64,000 bases of DNA from Dyadobacter sp. CY312 (GCF_021390535.1 NZ_JAJUXG010000009.1:62001-126000); one strand, 5' to 3'; shown: positions 24,895 to 34,603, numbered from the stretch's first letter. Notes: generated by a model not told the origin, from the sequence alone. Made by a program: numbers and translations.

Positions 24895-26262
24895 CTACTT
24901 CCCGATACAAAACTTCGAAAATATATTATCCAGCAAATCATCCGTAACAATCGTCCCTGTTATCTCTCCCAAATGATGCAAAGACAAGCGGATATCCTGC
25001 GCCAGGAAATCTCCTGTAACTCCTGTTGCCAGACCGCTCAGAACATCGCTTAATGCGTCCTGGGTTTTTAGCAGGTGTTCGTAGTGGCGCAGGTTGGTTA
25101 CTACTGTGTCGTTGGCGGCTTGTTTGTTGACTTGCGTTACCAGTGTTGCAGTCAGAGTTGTTAATCCTTGTTGTTTTTGAGCGGATATCAGAATGATTTC
25201 GGGATTGTCTGCTTTTAATTTTTCAGCATCCTCAGCATTTAGGTCTATTTTATTCATTACCCATAAAATCTCTTTGTCAGAAGAAAGTAGGGAAACGAGT
25301 TGTCTATTTTCAAGAAACGTCTCCTCACTGTCAAAAAGAAAAATCACAATGTCTGCTTTTTCCATGGCTGCCTTTGACCTTTCGATTCCTATGGATTCAA
25401 CAAGATCCGTCGTTTCACGGATTCCGGCTGTGTCGATAAAGCGGAATTTCAATCCTTCCAGTACAATCGTGTCTTCAATTACATCGCGCGTTGTACCGGC
25501 GACGCTTGTAACAATTGCTTTTTCTTCGTTAAGCAAAGCGTTCAGAAGTGTCGATTTGCCAACATTGGGCGATCCGATGATCGCCACCGGAACGCCTTCT
25601 TTCAATGCATTGCCGTAATCAAACGAATCAATCAGCGGAGCAATCGCTTCTTGCAATGACTCTATCAGTATTCTTAAATCTTCCCTGCCTGCAAATTCTA
25701 CATCCTCTTCGCCAAAATCCAGTTCCAGCTCAATCAGTGAAGCGAAATGGATGAGTTCACTTCTTAATCCCGAAAGTTTTTTAGAAAAACCGCCTCTAAG
25801 CTGGTTCAATGCCGTTTTATGACTCGCCTCGGAATCTGCCGCAATCAAATCGGCAACGGCCTCTGCCTGAACAAGGTCAAATTGTCCATTCATAAAAGCC
25901 CGTTGCGTGAATTCTCCCGGCTTTGCAATACGTGCTCCTTTCTGAACCAGCAGTTTCAAGATCTGTCTGATAATATAGTCAGACCCGTGGCAGGAAATCT
26001 CGACAGAATCTTCTTTGGTAAATGATCGGGGCACTTTGAAAATGCTTACCAGCACCTCATCAATAATCTGATCCCCTGTATATATGGTACCGAAATGAAC
26101 GGTATGTGACTCCGCCCTTTCAAGATTTTTACCTTTAAATATGCTGTTTACCATGGCTATTGAGCCAAGTCCCGAAACACGGATGATGGCAATGGCCCCT
26201 ACCCCCGACGGAGTCGCCAAAGCACAAATTACTTCCTGCTGATGTATTTGAGTCAGATTCAT
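24895..26262 (-). CDS. mnmE: tRNA modification GTPase MnmE
   Basis: The 455-residue protein matches MnmE over its full length: an N-terminal folate-binding domain, a helical domain and an inserted G domain with GSPNVGKSTL (G1), DTAGIRET (G3) and a NKID motif (G4), ending in the conserved FCIGK tail whose Cys is needed for catalysis. With MnmG it makes the carboxymethylaminomethyl group on the wobble uridine of several tRNAs. The C-terminal tail is intact although a tyrosine recombinase gene lies just downstream, as expected if an integrated element restores the gene end. Confidence 0.97.
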   Translation of the reverse strand: MNLTQIHQQEVICALATPSGVGAIAIIRVSGLGSIAMVNSIFKGKNLERAESHTVHFGTIYTGDQIIDEVLVSIFKVPRSFTKEDSVEISCHGSDYIIRQILKLLVQKGARIAKPGEFTQRAFMNGQFDLVQAEAVADLIAADSEASHKTALNQLRGGFSKKLSGLRSELIHFASLIELELDFGEEDVEFAGREDLRILIESLQEAIAPLIDSFDYGNALKEGVPVAIIGSPNVGKSTLLNALLNEEKAIVTSVAGTTRDVIEDTIVLEGLKFRFIDTAGIRETTDLVESIGIERSKAAMEKADIVIFLFDSEETFLENRQLVSLLSSDKEILWVMNKIDLNAEDAEKLKADNPEIILISAQKQQGLTTLTATLVTQVNKQAANDTVVTNLRHYEHLLKTQDALSDVLSGLATGVTGDFLAQDIRLSLHHLGEITGTIVTDDLLDNIFSKFCIGK

Positions 26263-26310
26263 AATGCAAAGATGCGATTCTATAACCAGAAATTCATCGA
26301 TCGCTTTTCG

Positions 26311-26318
26311 TATCTTTG
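26311..26318 (+). promoter_or_regulatory. -7 promoter element for queE
   Basis: TATCTTTG matches the Bacteroidota TAnnTTTG -7 element and lies 56 bases before the chosen queE start, between divergent mnmE and queE. No good TTTG was seen 19-20 bases upstream, so this is tentative. Confidence 0.4.
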
Positions 26319-26373
26319 GGGATTTTTCCGAGCAATCGGTTGTTACATCTTTTTGAACTTTTTGTTGTTGTCA

Positions 26374-27003
26374 ATGCTGCTTTCCGAAACATTACCCATT
26401 ATTACCAGCCAACTTCCTCTCATGGAAGCATTTTACACTTTGCAGGGCGAGGGCCAGCACAGTGGAAAAGCGGCTTATTTCATTCGTCTTGGAGGCTGCG
26501 AGGTTGGCTGTCACTGGTGCGATGTGAAGGAATCGTGGGACGCTGATATTCATCCTAAAACTACTATTGATACTATTGTAAAAGGTGCCTTGGAATATCC
26601 GGGACGCCTTGCAGTTATCACCGGAGGAGAACCGCTGATGTATAATCTGGATGCGCTTACCAGTGCTTTGCAAGAATCCGGTTTTCAGACCAACATTGAG
26701 ACTTCGGGTGTATATCCCTTCACAGGTCACTGGGACTGGGTGTGTTTTTCTCCAAAAAAATTTAAAACACCACATCCTGATATCTACAAGAATGCAAACG
26801 AGCTGAAAGCGATCATTTATAACAAGAGTGATTTTGAATTTGCAGAAGAACATGCGGCGCTGGTTAACCCGGATTGCACGCTCCTGTTGCAGCCCGAATG
26901 GAGTAAACACCCGCAAATGCTTCCTTTGATAATTGATTATATCAAAGACAATCCGAAATGGAAAATGTCGTTACAGACACACAAGTACATGAATATTCCA
27001 TAA
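26374..27003 (+). CDS. queE: 7-carboxy-7-deazaguanine synthase (radical SAM)
   Basis: The 209-residue protein has the QueE variant of the radical-SAM cluster motif, GCEVGCHWCD (C-x3-C-x2-C), and TGGEPLM, the SAM-binding turn. QueE converts 6-carboxytetrahydropterin to the deazaguanine precursor of queuosine. I chose the ATG at 26374 because it starts close to the conserved FYTLQGEG block; an in-frame ATG at 26242 would extend back through the putative promoter and into mnmE. Its TAA overlaps the ATG of the next gene (TAATG), so the pair is coupled. The partner genes queC and queD are not here. Confidence 0.95.
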   Translation: MLLSETLPIITSQLPLMEAFYTLQGEGQHSGKAAYFIRLGGCEVGCHWCDVKESWDADIHPKTTIDTIVKGALEYPGRLAVITGGEPLMYNLDALTSALQESGFQTNIETSGVYPFTGHWDWVCFSPKKFKTPHPDIYKNANELKAIIYNKSDFEFAEEHAALVNPDCTLLLQPEWSKHPQMLPLIIDYIKDNPKWKMSLQTHKYMNIP

Positions 27004-28904
27004 TGCACCGCTTTCTGCTGACTTTCCTGATATGGAGCCTTATTAGTTTGCCAAAGATTTATGGCCAGAGTTCGCCGACTTCCAAACGCGCGCGCGATTT
27101 CTATGAAAAAGCCGCCAAGGCCTGGCAGGGACGTCAGCTCAGCGAAGCAGCGATCCTGTATAACAAGGTTCTTGAAGTTGAACCAAGCCACGCTGAAAGC
27201 CATCTCAGACTTGCTCAGATATACGAGCTGTTGAGAAATCCGACATTAACCAAACAACATTACGCCAGGCTGGTAGCCTTACAGCCCACTGCTGCACAAT
27301 CGGCTACCGCTTACCATTGGCTGGGTAAGCATTTTTTCCAGTTGGAACAATACGATTCTGCTCAGGTCTACTTTCAGAAAGCTTTGCCCTTGTTTCCTGT
27401 AAAATCGAGCTTATCAAGGCTCACAGAAAAATCAATTGCCTCTGCCGCGTTTGCTCAGCAGGCAATTAAAAGTCCGCTTCCAATAAAAAAGCAGTCTTTG
27501 GGTGACACCGTGAATTCTCTCAATTCCCAATACTTCCCTGTACTGACTGCCGATGGCGAAACGCTTATTTTTTCGGGTCTGACAGATAGCAGAGACGAAA
27601 ATATCTACATCACACAGCGTCAGAAAAAAGGTTGGGATGTGCCAGAAGAAATTTCAAAGTCAATCAACACGGTTAATAATGAAGGGACCTGCAGTGTATC
27701 TGCCGATGGTCGCACGCTGGTATTTACTGCATGTAACCGCCAGGACGGTTACGGGAGCTGCGATCTCTATATTACCCAAAAACAAGGCAGCGACTGGAGT
27801 ACGCCTATGAACATGGGAGAACCTGTCAACAGTCGCGACTGGGATTCGCAGCCATCGCTTTCCGCCGACGGTCACACGTTATACTTTGCCTCCGACCGCA
27901 GAGGCGGGCAGGGCAAAAAAGATATATGGGTATCTGTTTTGGATCAGAAAGGCAAATGGAGCGAACCAAAAAGCCTGGGACCTACTATCAATACGCCCGA
28001 TGATGAGAATGCACCTTTTATCCATGCCAACGGGCGGACACTTTTTTATGCCTCCAACGGACTTGCAGGCATGGGCGGAATGGATATCTTCATAACTCAA
28101 AAAATGGATACAGTATGGGCCGAACCCAAAAACCTGGGTTTTCCCATTAACACGGTCTCTGAGCAGGTTGGTCTTTTTATTGCCTCAGACGGTAAAATGG
28201 CTTATTATTCGGACGACTATGCAGAAAACGGTAAGAGCCGCTCGCTGTTGTACCAGTTCGAATTACCGGAGAGTCTGAAAAAATCCATCTTGCCCACAAG
28301 ATACGCCAAGGGGAAAGTTTTTGATAAAAAAACCGGAGCGGCGCTTTCATCTGATATTGACCTGTATGATCTGAAAACGCAGGAAAAAGTAGCCTCATTT
28401 ACTTCTGACTCTAAAACCGGAAGCTTTCTGGCAGTGCTCAACAACGGAAGCGAATACGCGTTTTATGTTTCCAAAAGCAACTATCTGTTTAAAAGTTTGT
28501 CCTTTACAGTAAGCGACTCCGCTTCATGGGTGAACCTTGATATTCCCCTGGAAGCAATCGAAAAAGATAAAACCGAAATTTTGAATAATATCTTTTTTCA
28601 AACAGGTTCTTTTGATTTGGACGAAAAGTCGAAAGTGGAGCTGGATAAACTTGTTGATTTTTTAGCAAAAAATCCATCTATAAAAATTGAAATTTCAGGT
28701 CATACCGACGATGTCGGCTCTGATAAGGAAAACCTGGAACTGTCCAGAAAAAGGGCGCTGTCCGTGCAGGAATATCTTCAAAAAACAGGCGTTCCGCCAG
28801 CGCGGCTTTCATCCAAAGGTTTTGGTGAAAGCAAACCGGTTGCACCCAATGAGTCGGAATCTGGCCGGCAGAAAAACAGACGTATAGAATGGAGGATCCA
28901 ATGA
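27003..28904 (+). CDS. PorE-like TPR / PD40 propeller / OmpA-type envelope protein
   Basis: The 633-residue secreted protein has a signal peptide, TPR repeats (about 25-140), PD40 propeller blades with S-A-D-G-x-T-L-x-F motifs (about 160-420), a carboxypeptidase-regulatory-like beta domain (about 430-520) and a C-terminal OmpA-like peptidoglycan-binding domain (about 525-633; ISGHTDDVGSDKENLELSRKRA). This order of domains is that described for PorE of Porphyromonas gingivalis, part of the type IX secretion system, although similar proteins have other envelope roles. The start at 27003 overlaps the queE stop and gives the signal peptide. Confidence 0.85.
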   Translation: MHRFLLTFLIWSLISLPKIYGQSSPTSKRARDFYEKAAKAWQGRQLSEAAILYNKVLEVEPSHAESHLRLAQIYELLRNPTLTKQHYARLVALQPTAAQSATAYHWLGKHFFQLEQYDSAQVYFQKALPLFPVKSSLSRLTEKSIASAAFAQQAIKSPLPIKKQSLGDTVNSLNSQYFPVLTADGETLIFSGLTDSRDENIYITQRQKKGWDVPEEISKSINTVNNEGTCSVSADGRTLVFTACNRQDGYGSCDLYITQKQGSDWSTPMNMGEPVNSRDWDSQPSLSADGHTLYFASDRRGGQGKKDIWVSVLDQKGKWSEPKSLGPTINTPDDENAPFIHANGRTLFYASNGLAGMGGMDIFITQKMDTVWAEPKNLGFPINTVSEQVGLFIASDGKMAYYSDDYAENGKSRSLLYQFELPESLKKSILPTRYAKGKVFDKKTGAALSSDIDLYDLKTQEKVASFTSDSKTGSFLAVLNNGSEYAFYVSKSNYLFKSLSFTVSDSASWVNLDIPLEAIEKDKTEILNNIFFQTGSFDLDEKSKVELDKLVDFLAKNPSIKIEISGHTDDVGSDKENLELSRKRALSVQEYLQKTGVPPARLSSKGFGESKPVAPNESESGRQKNRRIEWRIQ

Positions 28905-29087
28905 CGAAATTTGCATTCCGCGGTGATTTTTCGCACTTTTGTTCTCCGGCCTGTGTTGTATTTTACGAGTATCTGCCAAAGGCCAACTCACCAAGCACAC
29001 TATTCTGACAAGCATTGTTTACGTTTATCAGACATATAAAAAAAAACTGATTACTACATAAGTGAATAACATTTAGTTCGCATTAAA

Positions 29088-30050
29088 ATGACATCTGAAA
29101 AAGTTAACTGCCTTATTATAGGTTCCGGCCCTGCCGGTTATACAGCCGCAATATATGCTTCAAGAGCTGGATTAAACCCTGTTCTTTACCAAGGCGCACA
29201 GCCCGGAGGACAATTGACCATCACTACAGAAGTTGACAACTTCCCGGGTTATCCCGACGGCGTTACTGGCCCTGAGATGATGATGCAGTTTGAAAGCCAG
29301 GCTCGTCGTTTCGGGACAGATATCCGTTACGGAATGGCAACAGAGGTGGATTTTACCAGCTACCCTCACAAAGTGATCATTGACGGTAAAAAGGAAATTA
29401 TCGCTGATTCTGTAATTGTATCAACGGGAGCTTCGGCAAAATGGCTTGGAATTGAGGGAGAAGAAAGACTCAATGGCCACGGTGTTTCTGCCTGCGCAGT
29501 TTGTGACGGATTCTTTTTCCGTGGACAGGATGTTGTAGTTGTAGGCGCTGGTGATACTGCTGCTGAGGAGGCCAGTTATCTTGCCAAGCTTTGCCGTAAA
29601 GTGTATCTGCTGGTTCGTCGTGATGAAATGCGCGCTTCCAAAATCATGCAGAAACGCCTTGAAACGTTGCCAAATATTGAAATTCTTTGGAATACAGAGA
29701 CCGTTAAATTAAACGGTGAGCATGGACTTGAAAGCGTTGAGGTAAAAAACAACAAAACCGGAGAACAGACTGTATTAGATGTTACCGGATTCTTCGTGGC
29801 AATTGGTCATAAACCAAACACGGATATTTTCAAAGGATATCTACACATGGATGAAACCGGCTACATACAGACCATAAAAGGTAGTTCCTGCACCAACATT
29901 AAAGGTGTATTTGCCTGTGGTGACGCACAGGACAACGTCTACCGCCAGGCTGTGACTGCTGCCGGAACGGGTTGTATGGCAGCTTTGGATGCGGAACGTT
30001 TCCTGATGGAACACGAGGTAGAGGTAATAATGGAAGAAAGCGCTTCATAA
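29088..30050 (+). CDS. trxB: thioredoxin reductase
   Basis: The 320-residue flavoprotein has an N-terminal FAD motif (IIGSGPAGYTAAIYASRAG), the redox centre CAVCDG and the NADPH-binding GAGDTAAEEA loop. It ends with the FAD-contacting GVFACGDAQD block. It keeps thioredoxin reduced with NADPH. The length is normal. It stands 183 bases after the PorE-like gene and is followed by a hairpin and an M23 peptidase gene. Confidence 0.96.
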   Translation: MTSEKVNCLIIGSGPAGYTAAIYASRAGLNPVLYQGAQPGGQLTITTEVDNFPGYPDGVTGPEMMMQFESQARRFGTDIRYGMATEVDFTSYPHKVIIDGKKEIIADSVIVSTGASAKWLGIEGEERLNGHGVSACAVCDGFFFRGQDVVVVGAGDTAAEEASYLAKLCRKVYLLVRRDEMRASKIMQKRLETLPNIEILWNTETVKLNGEHGLESVEVKNNKTGEQTVLDVTGFFVAIGHKPNTDIFKGYLHMDETGYIQTIKGSSCTNIKGVFACGDAQDNVYRQAVTAAGTGCMAALDAERFLMEHEVEVIMEESAS

Positions 30051-30099
30051 CACGGCAGTGCTGAAAAAATAACCTGGTAAATTTTAAAATTTATGATCG

Positions 30100-30127
30100 G
30101 GCTACATCTGATTACGACGATGTAGCC
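30100..30127 (+). terminator. hairpin after trxB
   Basis: GGCTACATC and GATGTAGCC form a perfect 9-bp stem around 10 bases, 50 bases after the trxB stop. There is no T-run after it, so termination would be weak. Confidence 0.5.
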
Positions 30128-30145
30128 TGACTAGTATTTATATCT

Positions 30146-31222
30146 ATGAAAGGAAAGCTTATTGTAAGTTTGCTAATGATGGTGTGTTTGATCTCCTGGA
30201 ACACGCAAGCACAAGAGCGAGGAAAATTCAAGAAGAACCCAAAAATCAATCAGTCCGGAAACAACAGCAACGAAGGACCAACAAAAGCAGGAACTCCGCA
30301 CGTTGAAGACGAATATCAGGTTGAGACTTCAGGCCTTAAATTCCAAAACCAGTTTGAACCTGTAAAACCTCTTAATCCGGTTGTAAGCGAAGATACCAGC
30401 ACAGTGGACGAAGGTGAAATTGACGTTGTAGAGGTTGTAGATTCATTACAGGTGGCCGACGACTGGGTTAAAGCAGCTGAGTATTATGTGATCTGGGATT
30501 CAAGAAGTATCAATCCGTACGGTTTGAGCCCTTTGGAATTCGATGAACCGGTCGAGCTTAAATTATATGACGAAGCAGCAAACCGCAAGTGGAGCAACCC
30601 GCTGGATGTGATCAAAACTACTTCCAACTTTTCTTACCGCTGGGGACGCTGGCACAACGGTACTGACCTGGATCTGGATACCGGAGATAGTGTTCGCACT
30701 ACATTTGATGGGATGGTGCGTATTGTTGCATACGACGGCAGCGGATATGGAAAGTTTGTTTTGGTAAGGCATTATAACGGTCTTGAGACGCTTTACGGAC
30801 ACATGTCCAAGCAGCTGGTTGAATCCGGACAGTTGGTAAGAGCAGGCGAAGTACTGGGTCTGGGTGGAAATACCGGAAGAAGTACCGGCTCTCATCTTCA
30901 CTTTGAAAACCGCTATGAAGGAAATCCTTTTGATCCGCGTAATATTTTCGATTGGGATTCGAAACAAATTCGTTCCGACCGTTTTATGCTCACCAGTTCG
31001 GTATGGAATCACCTTCGCGGAAAATCTACCAAAAGTGAGTTTGAATCGGGCGATGCCGTGCCAGTTGCACAGTCCCGTTCAATCCTTCACAAAGTACGCT
31101 CGGGCGACACATTGTCCTCCATTGCAGGAAAATACGGCGTATCGATCAGCTCGATAGCCAAGAAAAACAGGATTTCTACCCGGTCTACACTTCGTCTGGG
31201 TCAGAAGCTTAGAATTAAATAA
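30146..31222 (+). CDS. M23 family metallopeptidase with C-terminal LysM domain
   Basis: The 358-residue secreted protein has a signal peptide, a low-complexity linker, an M23 (lysostaphin/LytM-like) domain at about 150-270 and a LysM peptidoglycan-binding domain at about 312-356 (HKVRSGDTLSSIAGKYGVS). The zinc-binding pattern is intact: HNGTDLDLD and SHLHFE. It should cut peptide cross-links in the wall or process envelope proteins. The gene is 13 bases before bshB1, so the two are probably one transcript, without an obvious functional link. Confidence 0.92.
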   Translation: MKGKLIVSLLMMVCLISWNTQAQERGKFKKNPKINQSGNNSNEGPTKAGTPHVEDEYQVETSGLKFQNQFEPVKPLNPVVSEDTSTVDEGEIDVVEVVDSLQVADDWVKAAEYYVIWDSRSINPYGLSPLEFDEPVELKLYDEAANRKWSNPLDVIKTTSNFSYRWGRWHNGTDLDLDTGDSVRTTFDGMVRIVAYDGSGYGKFVLVRHYNGLETLYGHMSKQLVESGQLVRAGEVLGLGGNTGRSTGSHLHFENRYEGNPFDPRNIFDWDSKQIRSDRFMLTSSVWNHLRGKSTKSEFESGDAVPVAQSRSILHKVRSGDTLSSIAGKYGVSISSIAKKNRISTRSTLRLGQKLRIK

Positions 31223-31234
31223 TCAGAAACAAAC

Positions 31235-31966
31235 ATGAAATTAGATATACTCGCCATTACAGCGCATCCCGATGATGTTGAACTGTGTTGCGCAGGCACT
31301 TTGCTTGCTCAAATGGCATTGGGTAAAAAAGTAGGAATTGTTGACCTTTCAAGAGGCGAACTTGGAACCAGGGGAACACCCGAAGGCCGCATTCAGGAGG
31401 GGCTGGATTCTGCCAAAATTCTCAATATTGATGTAAGAGAGAATGTCGGCATTGCCGATGCGTTTTTTAGAAATGACGAACATCATCAGAAACTGATCAT
31501 TCCTTACATCCGTAAATATCAGCCTGATATCGTTATAACCAATGCCATCACCGACCGCCATCCTGACCATGGACGCGGAGCCCAACTAGTAGCAGACAGC
31601 TGTTTCTATTCAGGTTTGCGAATGATTGAAACCTTTGATTCAGAAGGAAATCCGCAGCAGGCCTGGCGCCCAAAGAATGTATTCCATGCAATTCAGGATC
31701 GCTATGTTAACCCTGATTTCATTGTTGATATTTCGGCACACCATGATCAGAAAATTCAGGCGATCAGGGCATTTAAGAGCCAGTTCTTCAATCCGGAATA
31801 TGACGAAAAAAGCGGCGAACCTCAGAGCTACATATCTTCTCCTGAGTTTTTAAACTTCATTATTGCACGTGCTCAGGAAATGGGCCATGCCATTGGAGCT
31901 CAGTTTGGAGAAGGGTTTACTTCATACAAAAAGCTAGGGGTAAAAGATCTTTCTGTGTTCTCTTAA
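31235..31966 (+). CDS. bshB1: bacillithiol biosynthesis deacetylase BshB1
   Basis: The 243-residue protein has the PIG-L/LmbE deacetylase fold with AHPDDVELCCAG (zinc ligands and catalytic Asp) and RHPDHGRGAQL. The block SRGELGTRGTPEGR is typical of BshB1. It removes acetyl from N-acetylglucosaminyl-malate in bacillithiol synthesis. The adjacent trxB and msrB fit a redox neighbourhood. The start is 13 bases after the M23 stop. Confidence 0.93.
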   Translation: MKLDILAITAHPDDVELCCAGTLLAQMALGKKVGIVDLSRGELGTRGTPEGRIQEGLDSAKILNIDVRENVGIADAFFRNDEHHQKLIIPYIRKYQPDIVITNAITDRHPDHGRGAQLVADSCFYSGLRMIETFDSEGNPQQAWRPKNVFHAIQDRYVNPDFIVDISAHHDQKIQAIRAFKSQFFNPEYDEKSGEPQSYISSPEFLNFIIARAQEMGHAIGAQFGEGFTSYKKLGVKDLSVFS

Positions 31967-32061
31967 TCATTTTCTCATTCCTATTGTTAAAGAAAAAGTT
32001 GGGTGATTCAACTTTCAGGCCTGTCTTATCGTATATAAAGCAGATTAAAACGAATAACAAT

Positions 32062-32628
32062 ATGAAACAGAAAATAACGCTTTTGTTGTGCAGTTTGTCG
32101 GCCTTTATGCTGATGAATTGTTACGGGCAATCATCATCAAAAAAAGAACCTGTTCAGAAAAGTGAGGTTTACTCCCGGACAGACACTTCCAAGGTCAATG
32201 TTTCTGACAAAGACTGGAAAAAGCTGCTTTCTCCCGAAGTTTACGACGTAGCGAGGCTGAAAGGTACAGAGAGACCTTTTACCAGCGAATACGAGCACTC
32301 AAAAGAAATTGGCACATTCTATTGTGCAGTTTGTGGTAATCCGCTTTTTCGCAGCAATGCCAAATACGAGAGTGGTTGTGGCTGGCCCAGTTTCTTCGAG
32401 CCGATTAGTAAAAAATCCATTGTGGAAGCACAGGACAATACTTTGGGAATGCGGAGAATTGAAGTGATGTGTGGACGGTGCAAGTCGCATTTAGGTCATG
32501 TGTTCGACGATGGACCACCTCCAACAGGACTACGGTATTGTATAAACGGAGTGGTACTCGATTTTGAAAAAGCCAAGACTGCCGAGAAGAAATTCAATAC
32601 CAGGAAAAAGGCAAACACAGAAGGCTGA
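32062..32628 (+). CDS. msrB: peptide-methionine (R)-S-oxide reductase, lipoprotein form
   Basis: The 188-residue protein contains a full MsrB domain (about 55-180): two CxxC zinc pairs (CAVC and CGRC), the CGWPSF block and the catalytic Cys in RYCINGVVLDF. I start at 32062 because it gives a lipoprotein signal peptide ending LMNC, which would place the enzyme in the periplasm to repair oxidised envelope proteins. An in-frame start at 31984 would spoil the signal. It is followed by a terminator at 32634-32664. Confidence 0.93.
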   Translation: MKQKITLLLCSLSAFMLMNCYGQSSSKKEPVQKSEVYSRTDTSKVNVSDKDWKKLLSPEVYDVARLKGTERPFTSEYEHSKEIGTFYCAVCGNPLFRSNAKYESGCGWPSFFEPISKKSIVEAQDNTLGMRRIEVMCGRCKSHLGHVFDDGPPPTGLRYCINGVVLDFEKAKTAEKKFNTRKKANTEG

Positions 32629-32633
32629 TAGTT

Positions 32634-32664
32634 AATCCCGGGGTAAACGCTTCGGGATTTTTTT
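32634..32664 (+). terminator. rho-independent terminator after msrB
   Basis: AATCCCG and CGGGATT form a 7-bp stem followed by TTTTTTG, six bases after the msrB stop. A strong, ordinary terminator for the M23-bshB1-msrB run. Confidence 0.8.
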
Positions 32665-32870
32665 GTGGACCAGGCATCTGCTATACTCCATTCTTGCACT
32701 AAAATGATACTCCTAACATACCATCATATTGAAGGGAATCTTTGACACATCGGTGACATGTGCATTCGAAGCAGTGTAATTTATATCAATTCTAATTTGC
32801 ATAAGTGTTTTACAACTACGTGTTGCAATTGCTATATTTACAACTGTTACGTAAACAACCTCAACCACTT

Positions 32871-33848
32871 ATGAAAAAGATCCTTAAAATTTCAGGAATT
32901 ATATTCCTGATTCTACTCGTTGTTGTTGCCGCTTCCGGCATTTATGTTAAAACAGTATTACCCGATACAGGTCCCGCACCCCAACTCACCATTGATCGAA
33001 CTCCCGAGCGAATTGAAAGGGGCAAGTACCTGGCCAACCATGTGACAGTTTGTATGGATTGTCACAGTACCCGGGCCACAGATCTTTTTTCCGGCCCACT
33101 TTTACCAGGTAACTTTGGAGGAGGCGGAGAGAAATTCGACAAAAGCATGGGTTTTCCGGGCAACTTCTATTCGAGAAACATTACGCCTTATGGTCTTGGC
33201 AGCTGGACTGACGGTGAGATATTCCGGGCTGTTACCACGGGTGTGAACAAAGAGGGAAAAGCACTTTTCCCCGTGATGCCATACCACGCTTATGGGCAGA
33301 TCGACACCGAAGATGTATACAGCATCATCGCCTATCTGCGTACGCTTGAACCTGTAAAGAATGACCCGCCTGCATCAGAGGCCGATTTTCCTGTAAGTTT
33401 TATTATCAATACGATGCCTTCTGCTGCTTCACCGGGCAAAAGACCAGCTGATTCAGACCTTGTTGCGAAAGGAAAATACCTGGCAACCGCCGCAGTCTGT
33501 GTAGAATGCCACAGCAAAATGGACAAAGGCGCGAAGGTTCCCGGCAGTGAATATGGAGGCGGGATGGAATTTGGTTCCCCTGCGGGAATAGTACGGTCAC
33601 CAAACATTACTTCCGACAAAAAAACCGGAATTGGACAATGGACAGAAGAGACTTTTGTGAGGCGATTCAAAGCTTATGCAGATTCAGGATATATTCCGCA
33701 CCGTGTTGGCCCAAAGGATATGAACACACCAATGCCCTGGATGATGTATGCAGGAATGAAGGAAGATGATTTGAAAGCGATATTTGCATACCTCCAGAGC
33801 CTGAGTCCAATCGAACACCAGGTAGAGAAATTCACTGTTACCCAATAA
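32871..33848 (+). CDS. di-haem c-type cytochrome
   Basis: The 325-residue protein starts at 32871 with a membrane anchor or uncleaved signal (about 5-27). Two cytochrome c domains follow, each with a CxxCH haem site: CMDCH at about residue 60 and CVECH at about 210, with likely Met ligands (MPYHAY and MPWMMY). It resembles electron-carrying subunits of periplasmic dehydrogenases. No dehydrogenase subunit is adjacent, but it could serve the haem-free PQQ dehydrogenase at 5054-7006 (speculation). It stands alone, convergent with truC. Confidence 0.9.
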   Translation: MKKILKISGIIFLILLVVVAASGIYVKTVLPDTGPAPQLTIDRTPERIERGKYLANHVTVCMDCHSTRATDLFSGPLLPGNFGGGGEKFDKSMGFPGNFYSRNITPYGLGSWTDGEIFRAVTTGVNKEGKALFPVMPYHAYGQIDTEDVYSIIAYLRTLEPVKNDPPASEADFPVSFIINTMPSAASPGKRPADSDLVAKGKYLATAAVCVECHSKMDKGAKVPGSEYGGGMEFGSPAGIVRSPNITSDKKTGIGQWTEETFVRRFKAYADSGYIPHRVGPKDMNTPMPWMMYAGMKEDDLKAIFAYLQSLSPIEHQVEKFTVTQ

Positions 33849-33850
33849 CT

Positions 33851-34603
33851 TTAAGGCCGGGATTCAGAAAAACCAAGTGTTTGATACATCCTTCTGAATT
33901 CCGGCTGAAACTCCGCCTCAATGGTAACCGGAGTTTGGGTAACGGGATGAACAAAATCCAGCCTGGAAGCATGCAAGAGCATGGTATTCATTTGAAAATG
34001 ATCCAGAAAAAACTTATTCTGCTTGTTACATCCATGTGGCCGGTCTCCTATAATGGGATGAAATACATGCGCCATGTGTTTTCGGAGCTGGTGCATTCTT
34101 CCGGTTTCTGGTTGCAGCAAGATATGTGAATATCTGGAAGTCGGATGTTTACCAACAGAAAACGAAGTCTCAACCCTATCCAAAGTACTAAATCTAGTAA
34201 AGGCTTCTTGTACAACTCCATCGTCTCGCTTTAAAGGATAATCAATTTCCATTTCATCTGGCGTGTAACCCCGCACAATAGCCTGATACTGTTTCTTGAT
34301 ACGATTTTCAGAAAATTGTTTTTGCATTATTCCGTTTAATTCTTCAAGTAATGCAAATAGAAGAATACCGCCTGTCTTCCTGTCGAGCCGGTGCAAGGGA
34401 TAAACCCGCTGTCCGATCTGGTCGCGCAAAATTTGTACGGCAAACTGATCGGTATCGTTGGCAATACTACTTTTATGGACCAGCAAGCCATGGGGTTTAT
34501 TAATGGCGATCAGAAATTCGTCCTGGAAAACGACATCGAGTGGAGCGTTATCTGGCAATTTATTAAGGTTGCTGTTGGCAGTTAGCTGAAAGCCATTAAC
34601 CAT
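33851..34603 (-). CDS. truC: tRNA pseudouridine(65) synthase TruC-like
   Basis: The 250-residue RluA-type pseudouridine synthase has the catalytic Asp in YPLHRLDRKTGGILLFAL and the motifs AINKPHGLLVHKS and GRMHQLRKHMAHVFHPIIGD. The VHKSSIANDTDQFAVQILRDQIGQ region is typical of TruC, which modifies U65 in tRNA. No S4 domain is present. The stop is two bases from the convergent cytochrome stop. Confidence 0.9.
   Translation of the reverse strand: MVNGFQLTANSNLNKLPDNAPLDVVFQDEFLIAINKPHGLLVHKSSIANDTDQFAVQILRDQIGQRVYPLHRLDRKTGGILLFALLEELNGIMQKQFSENRIKKQYQAIVRGYTPDEMEIDYPLKRDDGVVQEAFTRFSTLDRVETSFSVGKHPTSRYSHILLQPETGRMHQLRKHMAHVFHPIIGDRPHGCNKQNKFFLDHFQMNTMLLHASRLDFVHPVTQTPVTIEAEFQPEFRRMYQTLGFSESRP

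Noticed and set aside
24895..24930. A second copy of the mnmE 3' end as an attachment-site duplication
   Set aside because: I scanned the intergenic regions to the left down to 18.4 kb by eye and found no convincing match. A computed repeat search would decide.
26392..26916. 174-codon open frame antisense to queE
   Set aside because: Complete radical-SAM gene on the other strand; antisense frame without family features.
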